NCBI GenBank assembly: GCA_020161455.1
Contig: JAIUNZ010000003.1
Coordinates: forward strand, 186,001-250,000
Length of the DNA stretch: 64,000 nt
Direction of reading: 5' to 3'
Source of the DNA: Bacteroidota bacterium
GTDB lineage: Bacteria > Bacteroidota > Bacteroidia > Flavobacteriales > Flavobacteriaceae
Shown: positions 27,624-36,141 of the stretch, in pieces
Layout: each line of letters opens with the position of its first letter
Position numbering within the stretch: the stretch's first letter is position 1
Position numbers and translations under genes: made by a program
The notes under the pieces: model-generated
Told to the model about the DNA's origin: nothing
Seen by the model: the letters and a program-made list of their open reading frames with translations, nothing else
The model's database searches: none

Positions 27624-29087
27624 TTACTTATTTAGTTGCTCTAAAAATTCTTTTACTATTTTCATATCATCGAAATCATATCTAACTCCATTGATTTCTT
27701 GATAAGTTTCATGTCCTTTACCAGCAATCAGAATAATATCTTTAAAACTGGCCAATTGACAAGCGGTTTTGATGGCTTGTTTTCTATCAACAATTGAAAG
27801 TGTTTTTCTTTGATTTTGAACCTCAACACCTTTTTCCATATCAGCAATAATATCGATTGGATCTTCGGTTCTTGGATTATCAGAAGTTATAATTACCTTG
27901 TTACTCATTGATGTAGCAATATGCGCCATAATTGGTCTTTTTGCTTTATCTCTATCGCCACCACAACCAATAACAGTAATTAAATGTTCGTTATTCGTTC
28001 GGATGTCATTAATGGTTTTCAATACATTTTCTAAAGCATCAGGCGTATGCGCGTAATCAACAATTGCTGTGATTTGTTCTTCAGAAACTATAAACTGAAA
28101 TCTTCCTGAAACACTTTCTAACTCTGAAAGCAATCGCAAAACTTCTAACTTATCTAAGCCAAGTTCTACCGCAGTTCCATAAATTGCCAATAAATTATAG
28201 GCATTAAATGTTCCAATTAATTTAACCCAAACTTCACTCTCATTAATTTTTAACAGCAAACCCGAAAGTTGGTTTTCAAGAATTTGAGCTTTAAAATCGG
28301 CATAACTTTTTAAGGCATACGTCAATTTTCTTGCGGCTGTATTTTGGAACATTATGGCTCCATTTTTATCATCAACATTTGTCAATGCAAAAGCCGTTTT
28401 TGGTAAATGATCAAAAAATAATTTTTTCACATCGCGATATTCGGCAAATGTTGGATGATAATCTAAATGATCATGAGACAAATTGGTAAAAACTCCTGCT
28501 GCAAAATGTAATCCTTCAGTTCTTTTTTGATGAATACCATGCGAACTAACTTCCATAAAACAATAGGCAACACCAACGGTATTCATTTCTGCCAAATAAT
28601 GATTAATAGTCAACGAATCTGGTGTTGTATGTGTAGCTTTATACTCGATTTCATCTATCATTATTTTTACGGTAGATAGCAATCCTACTTTGTAACCAGC
28701 TTTTTTAAACAATTGGTATAAAAGCGACGCAATAGTAGTTTTTCCATTAGTACCAGTAATACCGATTAGTTTCAAATTGACGGAAGGGTTTCCATAATAA
28801 TTGGATGCCATAAATGCCAAAGCTGAGTTGGTATCTTTTACTTCTATATAAGTAACTCCCGAAACAATAATTTCTGGCAAAGTGTCGCAAACTATGGCGA
28901 CTGCACCAAGATTTATAGCCTTTTCAATAAAGTCGTGTCCATTAGAAACTGTTCCTCGAATAGCAACAAAAACATCGTTTTCTTGCACTTTTCGAGAGTC
29001 GAATTCAATTTTCTCAATAGCCATTTCTGTTGACCCATGAACCGATTCGATTGCTACTTTATACAATATGTCTTTTAAAATAATCAC
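27624..29087 (-). CDS. murE: UDP-MurNAc-tripeptide synthetase MurE
   Basis: MurE adds the third amino acid of the stem peptide. The 487 residues carry the P-loop [15 protein letters not shown] near 108-122, the HTTPDS motif near 152-157, the [15 protein letters not shown] segment near 207-221 and [12 protein letters not shown]. The motif DNPRTEDP near 406-413 is the one linked to meso-diaminopimelate specificity rather than lysine. It overlaps the end of ftsI by four bases. murF, which normally follows murE, is not in this cluster. Confidence 0.97.
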   Translation of the reverse strand: MIILKDILYKVAIESVHGSTEMAIEKIEFDSRKVQENDVFVAIRGTVSNGHDFIEKAINLGAVAIVCDTLPEIIVSGVTYIEVKDTNSALAFMASNYYGNPSVNLKLIGITGTNGKTTIASLLYQLFKKAGYKVGLLSTVKIMIDEIEYKATHTTPDSLTINHYLAEMNTVGVAYCFMEVSSHGIHQKRTEGLHFAAGVFTNLSHDHLDYHPTFAEYRDVKKLFFDHLPKTAFALTNVDDKNGAIMFQNTAARKLTYALKSYADFKAQILENQLSGLLLKINESEVWVKLIGTFNAYNLLAIYGTAVELGLDKLEVLRLLSELESVSGRFQFIVSEEQITAIVDYAHTPDALENVLKTINDIRTNNEHLITVIGCGGDRDKAKRPIMAHIATSMSNKVIITSDNPRTEDPIDIIADMEKGVEVQNQRKTLSIVDRKQAIKTACQLASFKDIILIAGKGHETYQEINGVRYDFDDMKIVKEFLEQLNK

Positions 29088-31087
29088 GACAATTCGAGTG
29101 TTATGGTTTTTATATTTTCAAGCAATTCTCCTGGCAAAATGGATTGTTTTTTAACTTTTCCAATACCTATTACTTTTACTTTTATTTTTAAGTTTTCAAG
29201 AAATGCTACTGCATCCATTCCTGCCATTCCTTTTAAGTTGGGTAATGTTTTTTTATCGGCTTGTATTTTATCATTATATTCTTGATAGGCAACTTCCACT
29301 TTTTGGATTTTAGTTTCTAGGTTTTCGATTTCTTTTATGGATGGCGAATCGGTAAAAATCTTTTGTGCTATTCGCTTAAAAACTGGGCCAGCAACGTCAG
29401 CTCCATAATAATTGTTTTTAGAGGTGTTTGGCTTGTGCACCACTACAATGCAAGAATATTTGGGATTTTCAACTGGAAAAAAACCGACGAAAGATGAAAT
29501 ATAATATTTGTCAGCTCCACCATTCGATCCATAATTAGCTGCAGCTGTACCTGTTTTTCCTGCCATTGAAAAATCTTTAGAATACAATTTTGAAGCAGTT
29601 CCGCGTTTAACCACATTTCCTAAAACTGCTTTAACTTTTTTGAGCGTTTCGTCCGAGCAAATTTTTGGATTGATAATTTCTGTATTGTATTTTTTAATGA
29701 CTTTATTCCATTCTTTAATTTCTGAAACAAATTTTGGTTTAATCATTACACCATTGTTCGCTACAGCATTGTATAGTGCCAATGTTTGCAAAGGTGTAAC
29801 CGAAACTCCATAACCGTATGCCATCCAAGGCAAAGAAAGCCCACTCCACTTTTTATCACTTGGTTGCGGAATATAAGGAACACCTTCACCTTCAAAAGGT
29901 AACCCGATAGGTTTATTCAAACCCAATCTATCAATTCTATCTACAAATTCTTTTGGGTCATCTTTATAATTTTCATAAACCGCTTGCACTAAAACCGTGT
30001 TTGAAGACACTTCAAAACCACGTGCTAGTGAAATTTTACCGTAACCGCCATCGTGAGAATCTCGAACTTTTCTTCCATAATAAGTTACAATTCCACCATT
30101 GGTATCATAAACTTTACTGGTGTCGATTTTATTATCATCAAGCAAGGCTATTAAATCTACTAATTTAAAAGTTGAGCCTGGTTCATGTGATTCGGCTACC
30201 GCATAATTTACGGTTTCATAATAGGAACCATCATTAGCTCTTCCTAAATTAGAAATTGCTTTTACATCTCCAGTTTTAGTTTCCATCACAACTACACATC
30301 CATGATCAGCTTCATATAGTTCTAATTGCTTTAACAAGGCATGATGTGCAATGTCTTGAATGTAAACATCGATAGTTGAAATCACATCATAACCATCTTG
30401 AGGATCAACTTCATTTATATCTCGAATAGGTTTCCACTGTCCTTTAGCAATTTTTTGTTTTACTATTTTACCATCTTTTCCGTTCAAATAGTTTCTAAAC
30501 GACCATTCTATTCCTTTTCCATCTGGATGTCCAGCCGAAGTAACTCTTTCATAACCAATAGTTCTTTCTGCTATTTTACCTATTGGATGCTCACGAACCG
30601 TTTTTTGTTCGGTAATCATTCCACCTTTATAAGTTCCTAAATTAAAAAGTGGAAAACGTTTCATTCTTAAATATTCAGTGTAACTCAAGCTTCGTGCTAA
30701 GAGATAATAACGATTTTTATCGGCTTTTGCTTTTCTTAATTCAGAATGATAGTAAGCACTTGGTTTTCCCAACATTAATGACAATGAATCAGATAGAACT
30801 TTTACATTTGCATTAAAGTCTTCATCTTTTGGAGCAACGGCATCAAACCGAATTGTATAATTGGGAATTGAAGTAGCTAACAAACTACCATCCGCAGAGT
30901 ATATATTTCCTTTATTGGCTGGAATTATAAAATTCTTAACCGTTCTTTCTTTGGCTAATTTTCGATAAAAATCACCTTGAACCCATTGTATTTCAGTTAG
31001 CTTAAAGGTTATTGCACATGCAACCAAAAAGAAGCTAACTGCTACTAGGTATATTCGATATGATATTTGCTTATCCTCTATTGCCAT
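29084..31087 (-). CDS. ftsI: Division-specific penicillin-binding protein (FtsI) with PASTA domain
   Basis: FtsI is the septal D,D-transpeptidase that crosslinks strands made by FtsW. The 667 residues have one N-terminal membrane helix (10-28), a pedestal domain with the conserved LLATSIPNYTIRFD, and a transpeptidase domain with the active-site EPGSTFKL (Ser near 305), SSNTVL near 362 and AGKTGTAA near 507. A C-terminal PASTA domain (LPNLKGMAGMDAVAFLENL and following) ends the protein; E. coli FtsI lacks it, but it is common in Bacteroidetes and Gram-positives. It overlaps the ftsL-like gene by 10 bases. Confidence 0.95.
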   Translation of the reverse strand: MAIEDKQISYRIYLVAVSFFLVACAITFKLTEIQWVQGDFYRKLAKERTVKNFIIPANKGNIYSADGSLLATSIPNYTIRFDAVAPKDEDFNANVKVLSDSLSLMLGKPSAYYHSELRKAKADKNRYYLLARSLSYTEYLRMKRFPLFNLGTYKGGMITEQKTVREHPIGKIAERTIGYERVTSAGHPDGKGIEWSFRNYLNGKDGKIVKQKIAKGQWKPIRDINEVDPQDGYDVISTIDVYIQDIAHHALLKQLELYEADHGCVVVMETKTGDVKAISNLGRANDGSYYETVNYAVAESHEPGSTFKLVDLIALLDDNKIDTSKVYDTNGGIVTYYGRKVRDSHDGGYGKISLARGFEVSSNTVLVQAVYENYKDDPKEFVDRIDRLGLNKPIGLPFEGEGVPYIPQPSDKKWSGLSLPWMAYGYGVSVTPLQTLALYNAVANNGVMIKPKFVSEIKEWNKVIKKYNTEIINPKICSDETLKKVKAVLGNVVKRGTASKLYSKDFSMAGKTGTAAANYGSNGGADKYYISSFVGFFPVENPKYSCIVVVHKPNTSKNNYYGADVAGPVFKRIAQKIFTDSPSIKEIENLETKIQKVEVAYQEYNDKIQADKKTLPNLKGMAGMDAVAFLENLKIKVKVIGIGKVKKQSILPGELLENIKTITLELS

Positions 31088-31428
31088 ATCTTTTTAAAGA
31101 AACTTTTTTCTTCTATTTTTTTAACTTTTATTTTTTTTGGTGGTACCGACGATGGAAAAATATTTCGTTCTTCCATTTTTTGAGAAATAGTCGATTCCAT
31201 TTTTAATTTCATTAATTCTGAGCGTCTATCAACAAATTCTGAACGCAATTCTTTTACTTCATTTGTCAAGGCTGTTATTCTGAATACTTTTTGGTCAAAT
31301 CGATGGTTGTTGGCAATCATAAAAATGGCTAATAAGATTAGGAAAACGATAAAACGCCAATTTTTTGTTGCGTCTTCGTTGACTAATATTCTTGCTTTTA
31401 ATATACCATAAACTCCTTTTTTCATCAA
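31078..31428 (-). CDS. FtsL-like division protein
   Basis: This 116-residue bitopic protein sits in the usual ftsL position between rsmH and ftsI. It has a basic cytoplasmic start, one membrane helix (residues 25-42, FIVFLILLAIFMIANN) and a periplasmic coiled coil (ITALTNEVKELRSEFVDRRS and on) ending in a basic tail. This matches the FtsL-like family of Bacteroidetes, whose members share shape rather than sequence with E. coli FtsL. It probably forms the FtsQLB-type complex with FtsQ. No ftsB candidate is seen in the cluster. Confidence 0.85.
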   Translation of the reverse strand: MMKKGVYGILKARILVNEDATKNWRFIVFLILLAIFMIANNHRFDQKVFRITALTNEVKELRSEFVDRRSELMKLKMESTISQKMEERNIFPSSVPPKKIKVKKIEEKSFFKKIWQ

Positions 31429-31431
31429 CCT

Positions 31432-32337
31432 TTATTTTTTTTCAGCTATTCTCAACTTGGCACTTCTTGCTCTATTATTTATTTTAATTTCAGCTTCTGA
31501 AGGAATAATCATTTTTCCAATCAACTTAAAAGGAACAGAAAAGTTTCCAAAAAAATCTCGTTCAGGTTCTCCTTCAAATAGTCCGTTTTTCATGAAACGT
31601 TTTACCAATCTATCCTCTAAAGAATGATACGAAATCACACTTAATCTTCCTTCTGGTTTTAATATTTCAAGCGATTGCTCTAAAAATTCTTTCAAAACTT
31701 CCATTTCTTGATTTACTTCAATGCGAATGGCTTGATAGATTTGAGCCAGAATTTTATTTTTAAATTGCTCTGGCAAATATTTATTCAAGACCTGTTTTAG
31801 TTCTTCTGTTGTTTGGATAGGCTTACTTTCTCTAGCTTCAAGAATTGTTTTTGCCAAAGCTGGAGCAATTTTTAATTCGCCATAATCCAAAAAAACTCTT
31901 CTTAAGTTGGCTTCATCATAATGATTAACCACTTTAAAAGCATTCAAATCATTTTTTTTGCTCATTCTCATATCCAAATCGGCTTCAAAACGTGTTGAAA
32001 AACCTCTTTCTGGAACATCAAATTGATGCGAAGAAACACCCAAATCAGCAAGAATTCCATCCACCTTTTTTACTCCATAAAACCTAATAAACCGTTTGAT
32101 GTATCTAAAATTCTCAGGAATCAAAACAAATCTTTCATCATCAAACACATTCGCCTGCGCGTCTTCATCTTGGTCAAATCCAAATAACTTCCCTTTTGGA
32201 CCAAGTCGTTTTAAAATTTCACGAGAATGTCCGCCGCCACCAAATGTTACATCAACATAAACACCATCAGGATTGACATTCAAGCCATCAACTGTTTCTT
32301 GCAACAAAACAGGATTATGATATTCCATTGTCGTCAT
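31432..32337 (-). CDS. rsmH: 16S rRNA (cytosine(1402)-N(4))-methyltransferase RsmH
   Basis: RsmH (MraW) methylates N4 of C1402 in 16S rRNA. The 301 residues have the start EYHNPVLLQETVDGL, the SAM-binding GVYVDVTFGGGGHSREIL near 24-41, DGILADLGVSSHQFD near 94-108, RGFSTRFEADLDMRM near 111-125 and the C-terminal SYHSLEDRLVKRFM near 240-253. It begins 23 bases inside the end of mraZ; an ATG three codons later (32328) is an equally possible start. This is the second gene of the dcw cluster. Confidence 0.97.
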   Translation of the reverse strand: MTTMEYHNPVLLQETVDGLNVNPDGVYVDVTFGGGGHSREILKRLGPKGKLFGFDQDEDAQANVFDDERFVLIPENFRYIKRFIRFYGVKKVDGILADLGVSSHQFDVPERGFSTRFEADLDMRMSKKNDLNAFKVVNHYDEANLRRVFLDYGELKIAPALAKTILEARESKPIQTTEELKQVLNKYLPEQFKNKILAQIYQAIRIEVNQEMEVLKEFLEQSLEILKPEGRLSVISYHSLEDRLVKRFMKNGLFEGEPERDFFGNFSVPFKLIGKMIIPSEAEIKINNRARSAKLRIAEKK

Positions 32338-32785
32338 TTAAATTTCCCATTACATCTTCTGCCAAATCTGCAAAGTCAACATCATCACCAGAAATTGATT
32401 TTTCATACAACTCTTTGTCCCAAATCTCTACAATATTCACCGCCGAAGAAAGGACAATGTCTTTGGAAATAGTTGAAAATACAATCAAATCTTTCGGAAT
32501 CAATAATCTTCCTAATTCATCAACCTCAACCATTTTAACTCCTGCTGTGAAACGTCTGATAAAATCATTATTCTTTTTCACAAAACGATTTAGCTTATTA
32601 ATTTTAAGCATCATCAAAGTCCATTCTGCCATTGGATACAACTCTAAACACGGTTGAAACACCGAACGTTTCAAGACAAAACCATCTTTTAACGAAGGAG
32701 CCAATTGCTTTTTCAATGCCGCAGGAATCATCAATCTTCCTTTAGCGTCAAGTTTGCATTCGTATGTTCCAATTATAGAATCCAC
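32315..32785 (-). CDS. mraZ: Transcriptional regulator MraZ
   Basis: MraZ is the AbrB-like DNA-binding regulator at the head of the dcw cluster. Two swapped-hairpin domains are visible: IIGTYECKLDAKGRLMIPAALKK at the start with DAKGR, and VEVDELGRLLIPKDLI in the middle with DELGR, the paired D-x-x-GR motifs of the family. The start is taken as the GTG at 32785 (156 residues). The frame is open further upstream to an ATG at 32830, but that would make the -7 element coding and give a hydrophobic MVNIFIFLLL start that homologues lack. MraZ probably represses its own operon through the repeats just upstream. Confidence 0.93.
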   Translation of the reverse strand: MDSIIGTYECKLDAKGRLMIPAALKKQLAPSLKDGFVLKRSVFQPCLELYPMAEWTLMMLKINKLNRFVKKNNDFIRRFTAGVKMVEVDELGRLLIPKDLIVFSTISKDIVLSSAVNIVEIWDKELYEKSISGDDVDFADLAEDVMGNLNDDNGIS

Positions 32786-32806
32786 TTTAATTTGTTTGAT
32801 TAAGAG

Positions 32807-32832
32807 CAAAAATATAAAAATATTTACCACAA
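32807..32832 (-). promoter_or_regulatory. Promoter of mraZ and the dcw cluster
   Basis: On the minus strand TATTTTTG (32814 down to 32807) fits TAnnTTTG, with TTG at 32832-32830, 15 bases further upstream. The leader to the GTG start is 21 bases. The TTG overlaps the first GTGGTA repeat, so a bound repressor would block it. Confidence 0.65.
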
Positions 32833-32871
32833 TTTACCACAAAATACCACTTTGTTAATAAGTTTTACCAC
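32825..32871 (-). promoter_or_regulatory. Probable MraZ operator: direct GTGGTA repeats
   Basis: On the minus strand GTGGTA occurs at 32825-32830, 32835-32840 and 32845-32850, exactly 10 bases apart with AT-only 4-base spacers, and again at 32866-32871, 21 bases further. In other bacteria MraZ binds direct TGGG- or GTG-type repeats with 10-base periodicity in front of mraZ. The location and spacing fit that model. Confidence 0.8.
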
Positions 32872-33153
32872 TTCACCAAAAAAATTTAGTTTAAATACTG
32901 TTACGTAAATTTGATTTTTTTTAAGGATTTTTTAAGAATCTCAGTAACAGCAACCCTTTGAATTAATATGCATACTTTTTATAATCACAAAAACACATCT
33001 ACAAACCCTTAAAGACACATTCTCAAAAAATCAACTATTTCTTAATATTGTTGATAATTAAAGATTTAAAAAAAGTAAAATATAAAACGACCTAGTCAAG
33101 AAAAAGAAATTTGAAATACTCCCAATTTAGTTAGTATTTAATTCAGAAAATTA
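32872..33153. other. AT-rich spacer between divergent mraZ and hydrolase genes
   Basis: About 280 bases beyond the MraZ boxes hold no open frame of note, no hairpin and no RNA gene that I can recognise. The stretch is extremely AT-rich, with runs of A and T that may favour DNA bending. Confidence 0.5.
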
Positions 33154-33161
33154 TATATTTG
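33154..33161 (+). promoter_or_regulatory. -7 element of the hydrolase gene
   Basis: TATATTTG fits TAnnTTTG and lies 26 bases before the ATG at 33188. No TTG is seen at the standard distance upstream. Confidence 0.55.
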
Positions 33162-33187
33162 TCTTATTCGGAAATTAGCGATTTTTA

Positions 33188-33952
33188 ATGGAAAAAATAT
33201 ACAAGAAAGAAGGCAGATATTCATATTATGAAGCTGGCGAAGGTACACCAATCGTAGTTTTGCATGGATTAATGGGCGGATTAAGCAATTTCGGAGAAGT
33301 TGCCGATTATTTTTCTAATAATGGCTATAAAGTTGTGATTCCCGAATTACCGCTTTATACTCAAAACATATTAAAAACGAATGTGAAAGCATTTGCAAAA
33401 TATGTTAAAGATTTCATCACTTTTAAAGGTTTTGATAGAGTTATTTTATTAGGAAATTCACTTGGTGGACACATTGCTCTATATCACTCAAAAATGTATC
33501 CAGAAAAAGTAGCTGGAATTGTTATTACTGGAAGTTCAGGTCTTTATGAAAGCGCCATGGGCGATAGTTATCCAAAACGTGGTGATTATGAATACATAAA
33601 GAACAAAACAGAAGTTGTTTTTTATGATCCAAAAATCGCTACCAAAGAAATTGTTGATGAAGTTTTTGCCATTGTAAATGACCGAATAAAAGTAATCAAA
33701 ACCTTAACAATAGCCAAAAGTGCTATTCGTCATAATATGGCAAAAGATTTACCAAAGATGCACATGAAAACTTGTATCATTTGGGGAAAAAACGACAAAG
33801 TTACACCGCCAGAAGTGGCTGAGGAATTTCATAAATTAATGCCAAATTCTTCTTTATATTGGATTGACAAATGTGGTCATGCTGCCATGATGGAACATCC
33901 TCAAGAATTTAATAGTATTTTGCACCAATGGTTAAAAGAAGTACATTTGTAA
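33188..33952 (+). CDS. Alpha/beta-fold hydrolase
   Basis: The 254-residue protein has the fold and catalytic residues of the alpha/beta hydrolase family: oxyanion motif VVLHGLMGG (24-32), nucleophile elbow LGNSLGGHIAL near 88-98 (Ser 91), an acid in IIWGKNDKVTPP near 199-210 and the histidine in CGHAAMMEHP near 229-238. There is no signal peptide, so it acts in the cytoplasm. The substrate cannot be assigned. It is followed by a terminator and then engB; the two genes may still share transcription. Confidence 0.88.
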   Translation: MEKIYKKEGRYSYYEAGEGTPIVVLHGLMGGLSNFGEVADYFSNNGYKVVIPELPLYTQNILKTNVKAFAKYVKDFITFKGFDRVILLGNSLGGHIALYHSKMYPEKVAGIVITGSSGLYESAMGDSYPKRGDYEYIKNKTEVVFYDPKIATKEIVDEVFAIVNDRIKVIKTLTIAKSAIRHNMAKDLPKMHMKTCIIWGKNDKVTPPEVAEEFHKLMPNSSLYWIDKCGHAAMMEHPQEFNSILHQWLKEVHL

Positions 33953-33958
33953 CATCAT

Positions 33959-33985
33959 AAAGTTCCTGTTTTGGAACTTTTTTTA
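33959..33985 (+). terminator. Terminator after the hydrolase gene
   Basis: AAAGTTCC (33959-33966) pairs with GGAACTTT (33973-33980) around a 6-base loop, followed by a run of T. It lies just after the hydrolase stop and 12 bases before engB. Confidence 0.8.
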
Positions 33986-33996
33986 TTTTTAATATC

Positions 33997-34614
33997 ATGG
34001 AAATACATAACGCCGAGTTTATAATTAGCAATTCAGAAGTAAGCAAGTGTCCAAAAGAACCTTTGCCAGAATATGCGTTTATTGGTCGATCTAATGTTGG
34101 GAAATCTTCACTAATCAACATGTTGACCAATCATAAAAACCTGGCAAAAACCTCTGGAAAGCCAGGTAAAACGCAACTAATTAATCACTTTAAAATTAAT
34201 CAAAATTGGTTTTTGGTTGATTTACCAGGATATGGATATGCTAGAGTTTCTAAAAAAACAAAAGAAGTTTTTCAGAAATTCATAACCGACTATTTTGAAA
34301 AAAGAGAACAATTAGTTTGTGGTTTTGTATTGATTGACATTCGATTAGAAGCACAAAAAATTGATTTAGAATTCATTACTTATCTAGGTGAAATTCAAGT
34401 TCCTTTTTGCATCATTTTTACAAAAGCAGATAAAATAAGTAAAACAAAAATAGATTCGCATATTGCAGCCTATCGAAAAGCATTATTGGCTAATAACTGG
34501 GAAGAAATGCCACAACATTTTGTAACTTCTTCTACCGAAGGTACTGGAAGAAAAGAATTATTAGAATTTATTGACTCTGTAAATCAAGAGATGTTTAAGG
34601 ATAACGGATTTTAA
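33997..34614 (+). CDS. engB: Ribosome biogenesis GTPase EngB (YsxC/YihA)
   Basis: EngB is an essential small GTPase that helps to assemble the large ribosomal subunit. The 205 residues show the GTPase motifs: G1 GRSNVGKSSLIN near 31-42, G2/switch region KPGKTQLINHF near 57-67, G3 DLPGYGYA near 75-82, G4 TKADK near 145-149 and a G5-like TSSTEG. The N-terminal FIISNSEVSKCPKEPLPEYA is typical. The ATG at 33997 leaves a 44-base spacer after the hydrolase, mostly filled by a terminator hairpin. Confidence 0.96.
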   Translation: MEIHNAEFIISNSEVSKCPKEPLPEYAFIGRSNVGKSSLINMLTNHKNLAKTSGKPGKTQLINHFKINQNWFLVDLPGYGYARVSKKTKEVFQKFITDYFEKREQLVCGFVLIDIRLEAQKIDLEFITYLGEIQVPFCIIFTKADKISKTKIDSHIAAYRKALLANNWEEMPQHFVTSSTEGTGRKELLEFIDSVNQEMFKDNGF

Positions 34615-34638
34615 AATAAGCTATCAAATGACCTCTTT

Positions 34639-34962
34639 TTATTTAGTTAACTCCATTTTTTCGGCAAAATATTGACAAAAATCTTTCATAGTTTCTGCCA
34701 TTTTTTCATCAGCAGTTGCGCGTTGAAAAGTATCTGCCATAGCTACTAAAGTTTGATGAAAAAACTGTTTCATTTCATCAACAGGCATTTCTTTCGTCCA
34801 CAGATCAATTCGCAAGGTTTCTTTGGCCTTTGCGTCCCAAATAGAAAGCATCATGGCTTTAGCTTCTTCCAACTCAACTCCACCATCTTGAGCCGTCCAA
34901 GTTAATTTTTCTGGAACTCTATTTTCGTCTAATTCTACTAAAAATTTTATTTCTGAAGTCAT
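34639..34962 (-). CDS. gldC: Gliding motility protein GldC
   Basis: GldC is a small cytoplasmic protein of 107 residues found in gliding Bacteroidetes. The sequence starts MTSEIKFLVELDENRVPEKL and carries the family's GVELEEAKAMMLSIWDAKAKE and the RIDLWTKEMPVDEMKQFFHQ segments. It lies 119 bases downstream of gldB on the same strand, the order known from Flavobacterium johnsoniae, where gldC mutants glide poorly. Its biochemical role is unknown. The spacer to gldB contains only AT-rich repeats such as TTTAAGGGTTTAAAA. Confidence 0.92.
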   Translation of the reverse strand: MTSEIKFLVELDENRVPEKLTWTAQDGGVELEEAKAMMLSIWDAKAKETLRIDLWTKEMPVDEMKQFFHQTLVAMADTFQRATADEKMAETMKDFCQYFAEKMELTK

Positions 34963-35081
34963 TTTTTAAGGTTGTAGGGTTTAAGGGTTTAAAATATCAA
35001 AAAATCATGTTAACAATGAAATTTCATAAAAAAAAGGTCAACCTAATTTAAGGATTGGCAGGTTACTGCTTACTGAACACT

Positions 35082-36047
35082 TTATTCCTTTTTCGGTTTA
35101 TACTTAGAGCGGTCAAAAATGTCTTTATATTCCATTTTTAACAACTCTTGAACAGTTACTTTTTCGTTATTTTTCATAAATGAACGAACAATTTGCCAGC
35201 CAATCCATTGTCCGACTCTACCTGGAGATTCGTTGTCAATTTCTAAATAAAATTTAGAAAATGGTGCTAAATTTATAAAGCGGTTTGGTAGTTTTGGATC
35301 GGAGTTATACAGCAAACTCTCATCAATAAAAAAACGCCACATATAACTTTCGTTTTCTTGACACCAAGCAATTTGTTCTGGCAAATATCCAATTTTTTCA
35401 GCGTCGGTATAATTTGGTAAAAGTAGGTCTTTTAAGAACAACTCTTTACCATAATATATCATTTCTGCTAAAAGCGATTGTTCTTTGGATGGCGGATTTG
35501 TTCGCATTGAAAAACTGGAAACTATATCGGGCATCATTTGTCTTTCTTCAAAATTTTGTTTGATATATTCGGGAAATTCATAAAATTTATGTTCTTTTCC
35601 TAAATACAATTCTAAAGCAATAATTAATTTATCATTGGCATAAATTGCCTTATTGTTATAATCCATTTCTCCAATAACTGTATAAACTGTTGGCGTAATA
35701 ATGGTTGGGAAATAATATTTCAAATGTTTGAATAAATCTTCAATTTCGGTAGTTTGTTTTCCAAAATTTGAGTATTTTTTTTCAACTTCGGTATATAATT
35801 CGCGCCAAAGTGGATTTTGCATCTTCTCTAACCAAACGTTGTCGTCTTCATTTTCTGGAAAGAAAAAAGGGTATTCAGCTTTCAAATTTTGGAGTTCCGA
35901 AGGTTTGCAATCAAAAAAATCTTTTTCAAAACGAACTACTTTAATTTGGACTGGAATTTCCTCAACTGCTTTTTCTACTTTTGATTTCTTATCGCAAGAA
36001 ATAAAAAATAAAAACAAAATTGGAATGCTATAAAAATACTTTTTCAT
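35082..36047 (-). CDS. gldB: Gliding motility lipoprotein GldB
   Basis: GldB is an envelope lipoprotein required for gliding and linked to the type 9 secretion machinery. The 321 residues start with a lipoprotein signal peptide and lipobox (FLFFISC, acylated Cys18), followed by a charged linker and a globular domain. Typical features are VRFEKDFFDCKPSELQNLK, an IIALELYLG segment near 143-151 and the C-terminal LEIDNESPGRVGQWIGWQIV near 268-287. It shares a divergent promoter region with nadE and is followed by gldC. Confidence 0.93.
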   Translation of the reverse strand: MKKYFYSIPILFLFFISCDKKSKVEKAVEEIPVQIKVVRFEKDFFDCKPSELQNLKAEYPFFFPENEDDNVWLEKMQNPLWRELYTEVEKKYSNFGKQTTEIEDLFKHLKYYFPTIITPTVYTVIGEMDYNNKAIYANDKLIIALELYLGKEHKFYEFPEYIKQNFEERQMMPDIVSSFSMRTNPPSKEQSLLAEMIYYGKELFLKDLLLPNYTDAEKIGYLPEQIAWCQENESYMWRFFIDESLLYNSDPKLPNRFINLAPFSKFYLEIDNESPGRVGQWIGWQIVRSFMKNNEKVTVQELLKMEYKDIFDRSKYKPKKE

Positions 36048-36096
36048 TCGTCTAAATTTAAATCAAATCCTAAATAATTACTATTTTTGATTTTTT

Positions 36097-36104
36097 AACT
36101 TTGC
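36097..36104 (+). promoter_or_regulatory. -7 element of nadE
   Basis: TAACTTTG fits TAnnTTTG and lies 37 bases before the nadE ATG at 36142. Its last base touches the -7 element of the opposite promoter. Confidence 0.55.
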
Positions 36105-36132
36105 AAATATACATTTCCGTTTCTTAAAACAA
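36105..36132 (-). promoter_or_regulatory. Promoter of gldB-gldC
   Basis: On the minus strand TTG at 36132-36130 and TATATTTG at 36112-36105 are 17 bases apart, a full match to the Bacteroidetes promoter. The leader to the gldB ATG is about 57 bases. The -7 element abuts that of nadE. Confidence 0.65.
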
Positions 36133-36141
36133 TCCTAACAA

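Noticed and set aside
32786..32830. Longer mraZ frame starting at ATG 32830
   Set aside because: It runs through the TATTTTTG promoter element and would add a hydrophobic stretch that MraZ proteins do not have; the GTG at 32785 fits the domain start.
34975..35060. GTTTAAGGGTTTAAAA and TTACTGCTTACTGAA words between gldC and gldB as regulatory sites
   Set aside because: Similar AT-rich words occur in other spacers (14813-14845, 19185-19210) and look like low-complexity intergenic filler rather than specific sites.
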